Positions 18,205 to 26,638 of a stretch of 64,000 nt of DNA are shown here, piece after piece. The DNA is from Psychroserpens sp. Hel_I_66 (GTDB lineage Bacteria; Bacteroidota; Bacteroidia; Flavobacteriales; Flavobacteriaceae). Where the stretch lies: contig NZ_JUGU01000001.1 in assembly GCF_000799465.1 (NCBI RefSeq), positions 1,674,001-1,738,000 of the forward strand, written 5' to 3'. The notes under the pieces are model-generated. The model saw only the letters and a program-made list of their open reading frames with translations, made no database searches and had not been told where the DNA came from. Positions within the stretch are counted from its first letter, which is position 1; every line of letters begins with the position of its first letter. Position numbers and translations under genes: made by a program.

Positions 18205-18338
18205 TTTGAGACTTGGCATGTTTAAATAATTAGTCGAACTTTGTTTTACTGTGGAAAAATAAAAGATCAACTTATATTTACACGACATAAAATAGTTTTA
18301 TCCTTAATTCTAAAACGCCATACATACCAAGTCTAAAA
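18205..18338. repeat. Long-range inverted repeat enclosing the upstream region of the SH3-like lipoprotein gene
   Basis: TTTTGAGACTTGG (18205-18217 approximately, core AGACTTGG 18209-18216) is the complement of CCAAGTCTAAAA (core 18327-18334), with about 110 bp between them. The enclosed segment includes the 20-mer at 18230-18249 that recurs at 19616. No transposase or target duplication was found. Confidence 0.45.
18230..18249 (+). repeat. 20-mer repeated at 19616-19635 (copy 1)
   Basis: TTAGTCGAACTTTGTTTTAC here matches TTAGTCGAACTTCGTTTAAC at 19616-19635 at 18 of 20 positions, with weaker similarity continuing to the right. Each copy lies 70-130 bp upstream of a gene. It could be a regulatory site or a trace of a duplication. 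Confidence 0.45.
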
Positions 18339-18359
18339 TTTACAGTAACACGCATTTTA

Positions 18360-19568
18360 ATGACTTTCGCTCTATTTGCGCTTTCTTGTAAAGAAGCAGT
18401 AAAGGAGCAAAACACATTTGAAACTGAGCAAAAAGTCCAACAGAAACAAACTCAAAATAAAAATCATGATTCTGTTATAAAAGACGAAAAAGCGGAAGCA
18501 CCAAAACACTACGTACACCTTTACGTCACTGCACATTTAGGCTTGCATTATAGAGACTCACCAAAAGGAACAATTTTAGGGAAATTTGATTTAAACACTC
18601 CATTAAAAATTATCGATTACACAAAAATACCAGACCAAGTTAGGGACGGTGAAAAAACAATAAAAGGAGAATGGGTTGGTGTAGAAAAAGGAATAGATAC
18701 CGTTTATGTCTTTAACGGTTTTTTATCAGATGTTTATGTACAGTCAGATTTAAAATTATATAATGCAACCTCTTTTCTAAATGTCTCAGAAACCTATTTT
18801 AATAACGCCTACAGCGAGGATGCTAATCAAGACCCGAATTTGATTTTAACCGAAAGCAACCTGGAAAATAACCTCATTACATTAAATAAAAGTCAACGGA
18901 AAAAATTTCTGGAAAAACTTAAACTCTCTGAATCAGACCACGTATTCATTTACACCATGAAAACAGATGAAGTGAAAACGTTGACCATCAAAGACCTGCC
19001 AGCTATAGCTAGTATGAATGCATATGGTCCTGCTGAAGACCACCAAAATGTAGAGTACGATTATTATTTTGGGTTTGATTTGGGAGAGGGCATTTCAAAT
19101 TGGGAAAATTTAGTTTATATAGGTAACGAGAACCCATTTCAAACTGGCGAATTAAAACCAATGGTTTGGAAAGCGATTGATAATGATCAATTTCCTATTA
19201 AAACTGAAAAAGAAAACCCTAAGATCAAGGCTAATACCTATAAATTTTCAACCAAAGAACAAGATTTCTATCTAAAGAAATCCAATCAAAACATGGACAG
19301 TTACCATATAGTAATTATAGACAAAAACTCAAAACAAGAACTGCTTAACCAATATTACAATGATACTGAGGGCACCTATTTAACAGGATTAACTACTGAA
19401 GGGCAGGATAATAATCAAGATTCACAATCCCATTGGACAGGTAAATTATTCAAAAACAAACCACCTATTATTTTTGACTTTTTAGGTTACAGTTTTGGGT
19501 GCCCTTCACTTACTGTTTTAGATAAAACCGAACCGCCAATTCAAATATTGTGTGATAACAGGCATTAA
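18360..19568 (+). CDS. Lipoprotein with SH3-like domain
   Basis: The protein is at most about 402 residues. FALFALSC is a lipobox. About residues 50-115 resemble a bacterial SH3 domain (VTAHLGLHYRDSPKGTILGKF, then GEWVGVEKG). The remaining 280 residues are unrecognised, ending with a pair of Cys in FGCPSLT and ILCD. The ATG at 18360 leaves only nine residues before the lipid Cys, which is short. The frame continues upstream as LKFTVTRIL, a plausible n-region, so the real start may be a non-ATG codon upstream or the start may be degraded. Confidence 0.65.
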   Translation: MTFALFALSCKEAVKEQNTFETEQKVQQKQTQNKNHDSVIKDEKAEAPKHYVHLYVTAHLGLHYRDSPKGTILGKFDLNTPLKIIDYTKIPDQVRDGEKTIKGEWVGVEKGIDTVYVFNGFLSDVYVQSDLKLYNATSFLNVSETYFNNAYSEDANQDPNLILTESNLENNLITLNKSQRKKFLEKLKLSESDHVFIYTMKTDEVKTLTIKDLPAIASMNAYGPAEDHQNVEYDYYFGFDLGEGISNWENLVYIGNENPFQTGELKPMVWKAIDNDQFPIKTEKENPKIKANTYKFSTKEQDFYLKKSNQNMDSYHIVIIDKNSKQELLNQYYNDTEGTYLTGLTTEGQDNNQDSQSHWTGKLFKNKPPIIFDFLGYSFGCPSLTVLDKTEPPIQILCDNRH

Positions 19569-19615
19569 AACAACTTCAAAACCATAACATCCAATAACTT
19601 GACTTTGTTAAAAAT

Positions 19616-19635
19616 TTAGTCGAACTTCGTTTAAC
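19616..19635 (+). repeat. 20-mer repeated at 18230-18249 (copy 2)
   Basis: TTAGTCGAACTTCGTTTAAC, the second copy, is followed directly by a strong hairpin (19639-19670). Confidence 0.45.
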
Positions 19636-19638
19636 GAT

Positions 19639-19670
19639 TGATAAAAAACATTGAAACAATTTTTTATCAG
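19639..19670 (+). terminator. Hairpin with T-tract downstream of the SH3-like lipoprotein gene
   Basis: TGATAAAAAA and TTTTTTATCA form a 10-bp stem around CATTGAAACAA, which can pair further. It lies immediately left of the HEPN cassette boundary at 19675. Confidence 0.5.
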
Positions 19671-19705
19671 AGCATTGCCAGTAATTTAAAAACACATTCA
19701 CGAAA

Positions 19706-20161
19706 ATGTCTGAATCCAAAGAAAAACTTAATGAGAGCGATAGAGAATTGAGAGGTTTGATAATTGAAAAAATGAACGAAATTGAATCACAAATGAATTT
19801 AGCAATTTCCGATTATTTTAAACCAAAAGATAAAGGAGACTTTATAGAAATTATGCTTAATACTTCAATAGTTAGCATTGGAGGAAAATTTAAAATATTA
19901 AAGAATATTAACTCATTTGACAAAAAAATTATTAATGATATACAAAAGATAAGTGCAATCCGAAATTATTTTGCTCATGCACGAATCAGTGGACCACTAA
20001 ACCTAACTGTAACTCAAGGAGAAAACTCTCAAAAATTATTTATCCCAAAACAAATAAGATATATGAATTCAAATGGAGTTATTAAACAAACAGCTACAGA
20101 CGAACTAATAATGGAATTTCATGACTTACATAAAAAAATAATGAAACATTTTATGAAGTAA
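19706..20161 (+). CDS. HEPN-like protein, possible ribonuclease
   Basis: The 151-residue, mostly helical cytosolic protein has the motif IRNYFAHA (R86-x4-H91). This matches the R-x4-6-H active-site pattern of HEPN RNases and their relatives, such as MltR-like and Cthe_2314-type proteins. HEPN proteins act as toxins, Abi effectors or RNA-processing factors. No antitoxin (MNT) gene adjoins. The gene sits alone inside a cassette-like unit bounded by inverted repeats, consistent with a mobile defence or stress gene. The HEPN call rests on the motif and helical character and would need a profile search. Confidence 0.55.
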   Translation: MSESKEKLNESDRELRGLIIEKMNEIESQMNLAISDYFKPKDKGDFIEIMLNTSIVSIGGKFKILKNINSFDKKIINDIQKISAIRNYFAHARISGPLNLTVTQGENSQKLFIPKQIRYMNSNGVIKQTATDELIMEFHDLHKKIMKHFMK

Positions 20162-20166
20162 AAAAC

Positions 20167-20298
20167 TACTGGCAACACCGTGTATAAGCCATTGCTTGGT
20201 CATCGCTCATCTGGAAAATTCTTTGGAATTTTCCAGCGCAGTTTTGTACCTTTAATGGTTCGTGCCGAGACACGCAACGGCTCATACACAACAACGTT
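20167..20298 (+). repeat. attC-like foldable element A
   Basis: The outer arm is TACTGGCAAC (20167-20176). The main arms are TGTATAAGCCATTGC (20181-20195) and GCAACGGCTCATACA (20274-20288), with 13 of 15 pairing; both mismatches are A-C on this strand and so G-T on the other. The inner hairpin is CTGGAAAATTC/GAATTTTCCAG (20211-20236, perfect 11 bp). It carries the shared box GTGCCGAGACACGCAAC (20262-20278) and ends in ACGTT. The box GTGC-nnnnAnACACGCAAC recurs in element C. The 82-codon ORF across it is not considered a gene. Confidence 0.6.
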
Positions 20299-20338
20299 AA
20301 ACGATAACCCAAAAACCTCATCCAAAAACCCAGTTCCT

Positions 20339-22492
20339 CTACAAATTATCCAATTGATTATCTGTTCCATCTTCACTAATCGTCCAAAAGAAACCTATAA
20401 AGAAAAATTGGTCTGCTGCTGGTCGTAGTGATCTACTTGCAAAATTACCACTCGCATCTGGCGTGTTTGCAAATTGATAGCCATTTATGTTTTTGAAACC
20501 TAGCGCATTGTTAACAGAAAGGTATAAAATCTTTTGAGGTGAAATTAAATACGCCCAATTTAAACTCACACTATTGTAACTTTTTGTCATTTCACCAAGA
20601 AATTGGTTTGTGTTTGGATCTGTATATGGACGACCAGAAGCAAACGTATAACTAAAGCCTACTTGACTCTTCAAGTCCTCGATCCAATATTTAGCCACTG
20701 CCGAAAAATTATGTGTGTTTGCAAAGCTAGGTTGCGCTTTGGTTGGGTAATTACGATAATCACGCTCTGTATCTAAGTACGAATAGCTCAACCAGTAATC
20801 TACATTTTTTATACTCTTATTGTCTCTCCAAAAAATATCTAAACCTTGTGCAAAACCAGAACCAGAATTATCAAAATTACTATCAAAAGACTCAAAATTG
20901 GTATCATACTTTACTAATTGATCATAATCTTTTCGGTAAAGTTCTGCTCTAAATAAACGACCGTCATTAACATATTGGTAGTTCATGATATAGTGGTTGG
21001 TGCTTTGAGAATTAATAGTTTGATCAAACTTTAAGGCACTGCTATTTGCATTTTGGTAAAAACTACCGTAGGCAAGAGATAACTGTCCGTTTTGTGAGGT
21101 TTTATAAGCCAATGAGATACGTGGAGCCACTTTAAACTCATTGGACAACTCGTAATTATCACCTCTCACTCCTACTTTTGCAGCGAATTTTTTACTGAAA
21201 ATAATATCAGACTCAGCAAAAAGCGCAGTATTATTATTCGTATAACCATAGTTAACCGGTGAGACGATTTCCGAAGAATAACGCTCCTCAAATTTTGTTG
21301 TAAAATGCTCTGCTCCAAAGTATAATTTGAACCTACTATTAAATCGTTTTTTTAATTTCAATTTAAGGTGTGCAGAATTTTCATCATCTGTAATATCATT
21401 ATCAATAAATTCAAAATCTGTTTTTGCAATCGTGTAGCTTAATCCTGTATTTAGGGACCAACCGCTACCCAATACACCTTGATATGATGTGTTGGTATAA
21501 AAATTTCGGTTATTGAGTTTAAACCTCACGCCTTCTGTTGTATTGATATCCTCTTGGGTCAATTCAAAATTTGAGGTATCAAATGCTGCGTAAAATTTAA
21601 GCATGCCATTATTTAATTTCTGACGATAAACAGCTTCACCTTGAGCTCCTTCATACGGTTTCTCCCAATCGTTACGATCTGGAAACAAGGCAATATATGG
21701 CGCTAAATTAATATAAGATGCACTCACGCTCAACGAGGTTTTGTCCCATTTTTCGGTATGTCCAAGATTTGCTCCAACGGTCATGATGCCAATATTGGTT
21801 TTTTCCTGGTCTGGCTCATCAATGGTGTTTAAAAGGAGTACGCTGGATAGTGCGTTGCCATATTCCGCAGAATAACCACCTGTAGAAAATGTAATCCCAT
21901 CAAACAAAAATGGTGAGTAACGACCACGTGTTGGGATATTATTTGGCGATGGAGAATAAGGCGTGAACACACGAATCCCATCTATAAAAATCTGCGTTTC
22001 GTCTGCATCACCTCCACGTACGAACAATCGTCCGTCTTCAGACACGGTTGATGTTCCTGGCAATGTTTGCAACGCTCCCACAAAATCTCCCAAAGCGCTG
22101 GCAGTTGTGACAACATCTAAGGGTTTTAAAACCGAAACCTTGCTATTATCATTAGCTTCAAAGGTTCCTGCGGAAATCACCACTGCATCCAAGGATTCCA
22201 TATCTTCCCTTAGCACGATTTTTAGTTCGTTTAAAGTGGATACCTCTCCAGCAATGGTTTTGCTTTCGTAAGATAGAAATGAAATTTTTAGAACCTGTGC
22301 TCCTGTTTCGGTGGTTGTGAATTTGAAGTTTCCGTTTTCGTCGGTTGTTGCGCCATCGTAGGTGCCATCGAGATAGACGTTTGCTCCAAAAACCGGTTGA
22401 TTTTTGGTGTCGGTTACTTTTCCGAAGATAGACGTCTGCGCCACCAAAATTGATGAGATTAAGATGGCGATGGTGGTGATTAATGATTTCAT
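20339..22492 (-). CDS. TonB-dependent outer-membrane receptor with carboxypeptidase-regulatory-like N-domain
   Basis: The protein has 717 residues from ATG at 22492. After the signal peptide (MKSLITTIAILISSILVAQ), residues 20-105 are a CarboxypepD_reg-like beta sandwich (GKVTDTKNQPVFGANVYLDG). The plug domain follows, with LFVRGGDADETQIFIDGI and GRYSPFLFDGITFSTGGYSAEYG. The barrel ends in the aromatic FFFIGFFWTISEDG region. It imports an unknown ligand using TonB energy. There is no SusD partner, so it is not a standard polysaccharide utilisation pair. An upstream in-frame start would add 18 residues before the signal and is rejected. Confidence 0.9.
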   Translation of the reverse strand: MKSLITTIAILISSILVAQTSIFGKVTDTKNQPVFGANVYLDGTYDGATTDENGNFKFTTTETGAQVLKISFLSYESKTIAGEVSTLNELKIVLREDMESLDAVVISAGTFEANDNSKVSVLKPLDVVTTASALGDFVGALQTLPGTSTVSEDGRLFVRGGDADETQIFIDGIRVFTPYSPSPNNIPTRGRYSPFLFDGITFSTGGYSAEYGNALSSVLLLNTIDEPDQEKTNIGIMTVGANLGHTEKWDKTSLSVSASYINLAPYIALFPDRNDWEKPYEGAQGEAVYRQKLNNGMLKFYAAFDTSNFELTQEDINTTEGVRFKLNNRNFYTNTSYQGVLGSGWSLNTGLSYTIAKTDFEFIDNDITDDENSAHLKLKLKKRFNSRFKLYFGAEHFTTKFEERYSSEIVSPVNYGYTNNNTALFAESDIIFSKKFAAKVGVRGDNYELSNEFKVAPRISLAYKTSQNGQLSLAYGSFYQNANSSALKFDQTINSQSTNHYIMNYQYVNDGRLFRAELYRKDYDQLVKYDTNFESFDSNFDNSGSGFAQGLDIFWRDNKSIKNVDYWLSYSYLDTERDYRNYPTKAQPSFANTHNFSAVAKYWIEDLKSQVGFSYTFASGRPYTDPNTNQFLGEMTKSYNSVSLNWAYLISPQKILYLSVNNALGFKNINGYQFANTPDASGNFASRSLRPAADQFFFIGFFWTISEDGTDNQLDNL

Positions 22493-22759
22493 GAGTGTTG
22501 GTTTTAACTGTTCGTTTCTTATTGATGGGTCAAATATTAGAAACAAAGACCATTCATAAAATTCTAGATTACTGAATTGTCAAAAACCATTACCGAATTG
22601 CGTTTTTCGTCAAAAATCACTCGTAAAATAGGATCACTTCGGAAATGTAACCGTCCCGATTATGTTGTCTTTTATAAATAAAAAGGTGATCAAACACAAG
22701 AAATATTGAAGATGAATTATGAAGATTAAAGGCTCATTTCCGAAGAACTAAAAGACAAC

Positions 22760-24031
22760 TTATTTTTTATAAGGTCTAATGATAAGTCGCGCAGCTTTAT
22801 CAAAATTGATGTAATTGTACGTCCAATTAAAGAATACAATCACTCGGTTTCTAAAACCAACCAACGACATTAAGTGGATGAACATCCAAATAAACCAAGC
22901 GAAAAAGCCACCAAATTTATAGTGTTTTAAATCCACCACTGCCTTATTGCGACCAATGGTTGCCATAGAACCTTTATCGTTATACACAAATGGTTTTGGA
23001 GTTTGCTTATTTATGAATCGCATTAAATTGTTGCCAAGAAGCTTGCCTTGTTGTATGGCTGGTTGTGCGACTTGCGGATGGCCTTTGGGGAAATCCTCTG
23101 TACTCATTAAAGCTATATCGCCCAATGCAAAAATATCATCGTAGCCTTCAATTTGATTAAATTGATTTACTTTATATCGGTTGGCTTTTTCTATCAAAGA
23201 ATCGGCTTTGAGACCATGTATTGGCGCACCTGTAACGCCTGCTGCCCAGATTAGGGTTTCGGTTTCTAGTGACAGATCAGAATCTGTAGTGACGAGTTTC
23301 CCATCGTAATCTTTCACAACCACATTGGTATGAACGAAAACGCCTAAGTCTTTTAAAAAACCTTCAGACTTTTTAGACGCATGCTCGCTCATTGGTGGCA
23401 ACAACCGATCTGAACCTTCCAATAAATGGATTTTCATATCTCCACTATCTAAATCCCGATAGTCTTTAGGGAGTATATTGTTTTTAAGCTCTGCAATGGC
23501 ACCTGCTAATTCAACACCTGTTGGTCCTCCACCAACTATCACAAAATTTAAAAAGGCTTGACGTTCTTTCTCGGTCTTTGCAATGGACGCTTTTTCAAAA
23601 TTTTGAAGTATTAGACTTCTAATATTTAATGCCTGCGGAATACTCTTCATTGGCATACTATTAGCTTCTATTGTTTTATTGCCAAAAAAATTGGTTTTGG
23701 TTCCTGTAGCAATCACCAAATAATCGTAATCCAGCGTTCCAATAGTTGTGCTTATCTGCTTTTTATTTGGGTCTATATCTTTTACTTCAGCAAGTCTAAA
23801 AAACGAATTTTTATAATTTTTTATAATCTTACGTAAGGGGTAAGCAATAGAATCTGGTTCTAAACCAGAACTTGATACTTGATATAAAAGTGGTTGGAAT
23901 GTATGGTAGTTGTGCTTATCTAACAAAACGAGCTGCACCTTATTTTTTGCGAGCGTTTTAACTAGAGTGACACCAGCAAAACCTCCACCTATCACAACAA
24001 CTCTAGGGAGTTTTGATTCAGGAATATTCAT
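22760..24031 (-). CDS. ndh: Type II NADH:quinone dehydrogenase
   Basis: The protein has 423 residues from ATG at 24031. The FAD-binding Rossmann motif is RVVVIGGGFAGVTLVK and the NAD-binding one is FVIVGGGPTGVELAGAI. Other landmarks are ALGDIALM, the GHPQVAQPAIQQGKLLGNNL quinone-side motif and a C-terminal amphipathic membrane segment (FFAWFIWMFIHLMSLVGFRNR). It oxidises NADH at the inner membrane without pumping protons. The start at 24031 is preferred over 24061 because the Rossmann strand then lies about 10 residues from the N-terminus. Confidence 0.92.
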   Translation of the reverse strand: MNIPESKLPRVVVIGGGFAGVTLVKTLAKNKVQLVLLDKHNYHTFQPLLYQVSSSGLEPDSIAYPLRKIIKNYKNSFFRLAEVKDIDPNKKQISTTIGTLDYDYLVIATGTKTNFFGNKTIEANSMPMKSIPQALNIRSLILQNFEKASIAKTEKERQAFLNFVIVGGGPTGVELAGAIAELKNNILPKDYRDLDSGDMKIHLLEGSDRLLPPMSEHASKKSEGFLKDLGVFVHTNVVVKDYDGKLVTTDSDLSLETETLIWAAGVTGAPIHGLKADSLIEKANRYKVNQFNQIEGYDDIFALGDIALMSTEDFPKGHPQVAQPAIQQGKLLGNNLMRFINKQTPKPFVYNDKGSMATIGRNKAVVDLKHYKFGGFFAWFIWMFIHLMSLVGFRNRVIVFFNWTYNYINFDKAARLIIRPYKK

Positions 24032-24165
24032 GGGAAAACGACTTATAAATGCTATTACCAAAGATACGGTTTATGGGACGTATTACCTTATTTTTGAAAG
24101 AATCTTTAATAAGGTGTAACATTTTAAAAGTTATAGCTACCTATAGATAACTAACTAATCAAATT

Positions 24166-24660
24166 TTGAACAAAGAACTCGAACATAAATTTGTAGAAGA
24201 ACTTGAACAGCACCAAAATATTGTGCACAAGGTATGTAGGTTATATACCAATAATAGGGATGCTCATAATGATCTGTTTCAAGAAATAACGATACAGTTA
24301 TGGAAAGCGTACCCAAAATTTAGAGGCGATGCAAAGTTTAGTACGTGGATGTATCGTGTGGGTTTAAATACAGCAATTACGCTCTATAGAAAATCAAAGC
24401 GTAGCATTAAAACACAAGAGTTTGAAAGTGTTTCTTTTAAGATAAAGTCTGTAGAATATGATGATACCGAAGAACAACAACTCAAATTATTGTACAAAGC
24501 AGTACATCAATTAAATGATATTGAAAAGGCATTGGTGTTTTTGTATTTAGAAGATAAAAACTATAGCGAAATAAGTGAAACCCTAGGTATTAGTGAGGTA
24601 AATGCTCGAGTGAAGATGAATAGGGTAAAGAAAAAATTAAGAACAATACTAAATCCGTGA
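24166..24660 (+). CDS. ECF-type RNA polymerase sigma factor
   Basis: The 164-residue protein starts at a TTG. Region 2 reads DLFQEITIQLWKAYPKFRG and STWMYRVGLNTAI. Region 4 reads LEDKNYSEISETLGISEVNARVKMNRVKKKL, a helix-turn-helix that would read the -35 element. It heads a three-gene run with two membrane proteins at gaps of 4 and 2 bp. The first of these could act as its anti-sigma factor, although no zinc-binding anti-sigma motif is visible. Confidence 0.9.
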   Translation: MNKELEHKFVEELEQHQNIVHKVCRLYTNNRDAHNDLFQEITIQLWKAYPKFRGDAKFSTWMYRVGLNTAITLYRKSKRSIKTQEFESVSFKIKSVEYDDTEEQQLKLLYKAVHQLNDIEKALVFLYLEDKNYSEISETLGISEVNARVKMNRVKKKLRTILNP

Positions 24661-24664
24661 TACG

Positions 24665-25303
24665 ATGGATGAATTAGAATTATTAAAAAAAGATTGGCAG
24701 GCTAACAGTACGAAAGTTGATCAACATATATCAGGCAAAGAAATTTACCCGATGATGCACAAGAAATCATCATCTATTGTAAAAACACTTTTTTACATCA
24801 GTATTGCTGAGCTTGTTTTTTGGATCCTACTTAATAGCTATCCTTATTTTGCTTCGGAAACGTATCGTGCAGAATTAGCTGCAATGTATGGCAACACTAA
24901 TGTACTTTTGGCAATTACCATTTTTAGTTATGCCATTATCCTAACATTTGTGTATCTACTTTATAAATCCTATAAAACGATATCTGTTACCGATAATGCA
25001 AAAAAATTGATGGAAAAGATTCTTAAAACAAGAAAAATCATCAAGTACTATGTGATCTATAATCTCATTATGGCATTTTTGTCCTTTACATTTGCGATGT
25101 ATCATACGCTATACAATAATCCCGAGGTTTCATCTCAATTTGCTAAGTTTAGTGATAAACAAATGTTTGTTACCGCAATACTTATGATGGCTTTTGCTGG
25201 AATTTTTGTCCTTTTATTCTGGTTATTCTATCGTCTTATCTACGGAATTTTACTTAGAAGACTCAACAAAAACTATAAGGAATTGAAAAAACTGGAGGTA
25301 TAA
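24665..25303 (+). CDS. Membrane protein co-transcribed with the ECF sigma factor
   Basis: The 212-residue protein has a short soluble N-terminus (MDELELLKKDWQANSTKVDQ). Four hydrophobic helices follow, near residues 40-60, 78-100, 122-145 and 165-190, with a basic tail. The N-terminal LLKKDWQ segment followed by helices is common beside flavobacterial ECF factors. A role in holding the sigma factor at the membrane is an inference from position only. Confidence 0.7.
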   Translation: MDELELLKKDWQANSTKVDQHISGKEIYPMMHKKSSSIVKTLFYISIAELVFWILLNSYPYFASETYRAELAAMYGNTNVLLAITIFSYAIILTFVYLLYKSYKTISVTDNAKKLMEKILKTRKIIKYYVIYNLIMAFLSFTFAMYHTLYNNPEVSSQFAKFSDKQMFVTAILMMAFAGIFVLLFWLFYRLIYGILLRRLNKNYKELKKLEV

Positions 25304-25305
25304 TT

Positions 25306-25782
25306 ATGAAAGACGTTATATTTAATATCTACAACCACGACATCGTTTTCAAAACAAATTGGTTAGGTATTGAAACCGTTGTAATTAATGGTAAACAAAT
25401 ATCTAAAAAATTATCACTACCATATAGAAAACACAAATTCACTATAGAGGCTTACGGTAAAACTGAATCCTTTTATATAAAAACAAAACAAGCATTTTCT
25501 TCTGGAGCTGTAACCGTAAAATTATTTCACAATGATGTACTTATTGATGAAGGGTTTATAGCATTTGAATTTACAAACAACACACACATAAAAGAGAAAT
25601 CAAACGATGATCTGTTTATGACAGGCTTGGTTCTAGTAGTTTTTTCTATGGTTTTTGATTGGTCAAAATTCTTTTTATTTATTGGGTTGATGTGTTTATT
25701 TAGTTCATTTTTCAACACAACCTGTCAAAAAGATGAAGACAAGGATTCCAATAAATTAACTATAAAAAAGAATGATAAATAG
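25306..25782 (+). CDS. Conserved hypothetical protein of the ECF operon
   Basis: The 158 residues have a beta-rich N-terminal half (IYNHDIVFKTNWLGIETVVINGKQISKK) that resembles small sandwich domains. A hydrophobic hairpin follows at about 108-138 (FMTGLVLVVFSMVFDW, FFLFIGLMCLFSSFF), then a charged tail. I recognise no enzyme. It is 2 bp after the preceding gene and probably functions with it. Confidence 0.65.
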   Translation: MKDVIFNIYNHDIVFKTNWLGIETVVINGKQISKKLSLPYRKHKFTIEAYGKTESFYIKTKQAFSSGAVTVKLFHNDVLIDEGFIAFEFTNNTHIKEKSNDDLFMTGLVLVVFSMVFDWSKFFLFIGLMCLFSSFFNTTCQKDEDKDSNKLTIKKNDK

Positions 25783-25789
25783 TTTGAAG

Positions 25790-26590
25790 TTACCAATCTC
25801 GCAACTCACGATTTAATCGTTCTTTTTCTTCTAATTCCTCCTGCGGAATCACCTTTAAAAAAGAAGGGTGCTGCTCAATGGCATATTCAATCTTTTCAAC
25901 AATGGAATCTATCGATTCATTTTCATAATCGATCTCCAAAGGTGTTTTAATTTCAAAAGACTGGTATACATTTTTCTTTTTTACACGCAAACCCTTTTTA
26001 TCAAAAGAACGTCTAAACCCATCTATGACAATTGGCACGACTACAGGTTTATATCGTTTAATAATATGTGCGGTTCCCTTTCTAATCGGTTTAAAAGGTG
26101 TCGTTGTACCTTGAGGAAATGTAATTACCCAACCATCATCTAAAGCCTTCCCTATACTAGAAATATCGCTCATTTTAACTTGGCGGTTAACATCTTTTCC
26201 TTCTGCTCTCCAAGTACGTTCTATACTAATAGAACCTACATAAGCTAAGATTTTTGGTAATAAACCAGACCTCATCGTTTCTTTTGCAGCAACGTAATAA
26301 ATATTGAGTTTAGGATTCCATAGATAACCAATATTTTTAATTGAGTCTTCACGATTGCTTAAACTCGCATTGAACACATGAAACATGGAGATGACATCGG
26401 CAAAATAGGTTTGATGGTTAGATATAAAAAGTACATTATTATCTGGTAAGGTTTTAATAACCTCAGAGCCTTCTATTTGTAGTTCATTAAAGCCTCTAAA
26501 ACGTCGGTGTGTTAATGCACCAAGGATTCTGATTAACCATTTTTTTACAAAAAGTATATGCCCAAAAGGGTTTCTCTTAAATAATCCCAT
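25790..26590 (-). CDS. 1-acyl-sn-glycerol-3-phosphate acyltransferase (PlsC-like)
   Basis: The 266-residue membrane-associated acyltransferase has the catalytic NHxxxxD motif as NHQTYFAD and the acceptor-binding FPQGTTTPFKP block (EGT replaced by QGT). A later motif reads VVPIVIDGF. It would add the second acyl chain to lysophosphatidate. The Gln in place of Glu in the glycerophosphate-binding motif is a variation that could change the acceptor. Confidence 0.88.
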   Translation of the reverse strand: MGLFKRNPFGHILFVKKWLIRILGALTHRRFRGFNELQIEGSEVIKTLPDNNVLFISNHQTYFADVISMFHVFNASLSNREDSIKNIGYLWNPKLNIYYVAAKETMRSGLLPKILAYVGSISIERTWRAEGKDVNRQVKMSDISSIGKALDDGWVITFPQGTTTPFKPIRKGTAHIIKRYKPVVVPIVIDGFRRSFDKKGLRVKKKNVYQSFEIKTPLEIDYENESIDSIVEKIEYAIEQHPSFLKVIPQEELEEKERLNRELRDW

Positions 26591-26638
26591 CCAAAATTTA
26601 TTATTAAGCGTAAAGACAAACTTACAAAAAACTGCAGC

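Larger units (their letters stand above)
19675..20298 (+). mobile_element. Candidate integron-like single-gene cassette carrying a HEPN-like gene
   Basis: The unit starts with TTGCCAGTAATTT (19675-19687), whose complement AAACTACTGGCAA (20163-20175, 12 of 13 positions) lies directly after the gene's stop codon. The 3' copy is the outer arm of a foldable element ending in ACGTT (20294-20298). In integron cassettes the first bases are complementary to the R'' box at the cassette's own 3' end, which is the arrangement seen here. The same pattern recurs at 58426-59261 and 52742-58425. No integron integrase is nearby. Confidence 0.5.

Noticed and set aside
20274..20298. Elements as canonical attC sites
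   Set aside because: GTTAAAC at the end of element A fits GTTRRRY, but the ends of B (GTTGTAC) and C (GTTGTAA) do not, so they are called attC-like only.
20180..20428. 82-codon plus-strand ORF
   Set aside because: It runs through element A and into the end of the TonB receptor gene; its frame is explained by the hairpin arms and it has no protein-like features.
24166..25782. Second gene of the ECF operon as a classical zinc-binding anti-sigma factor
   Set aside because: No HxxxCxxC motif is present; only its position suggests such a role.
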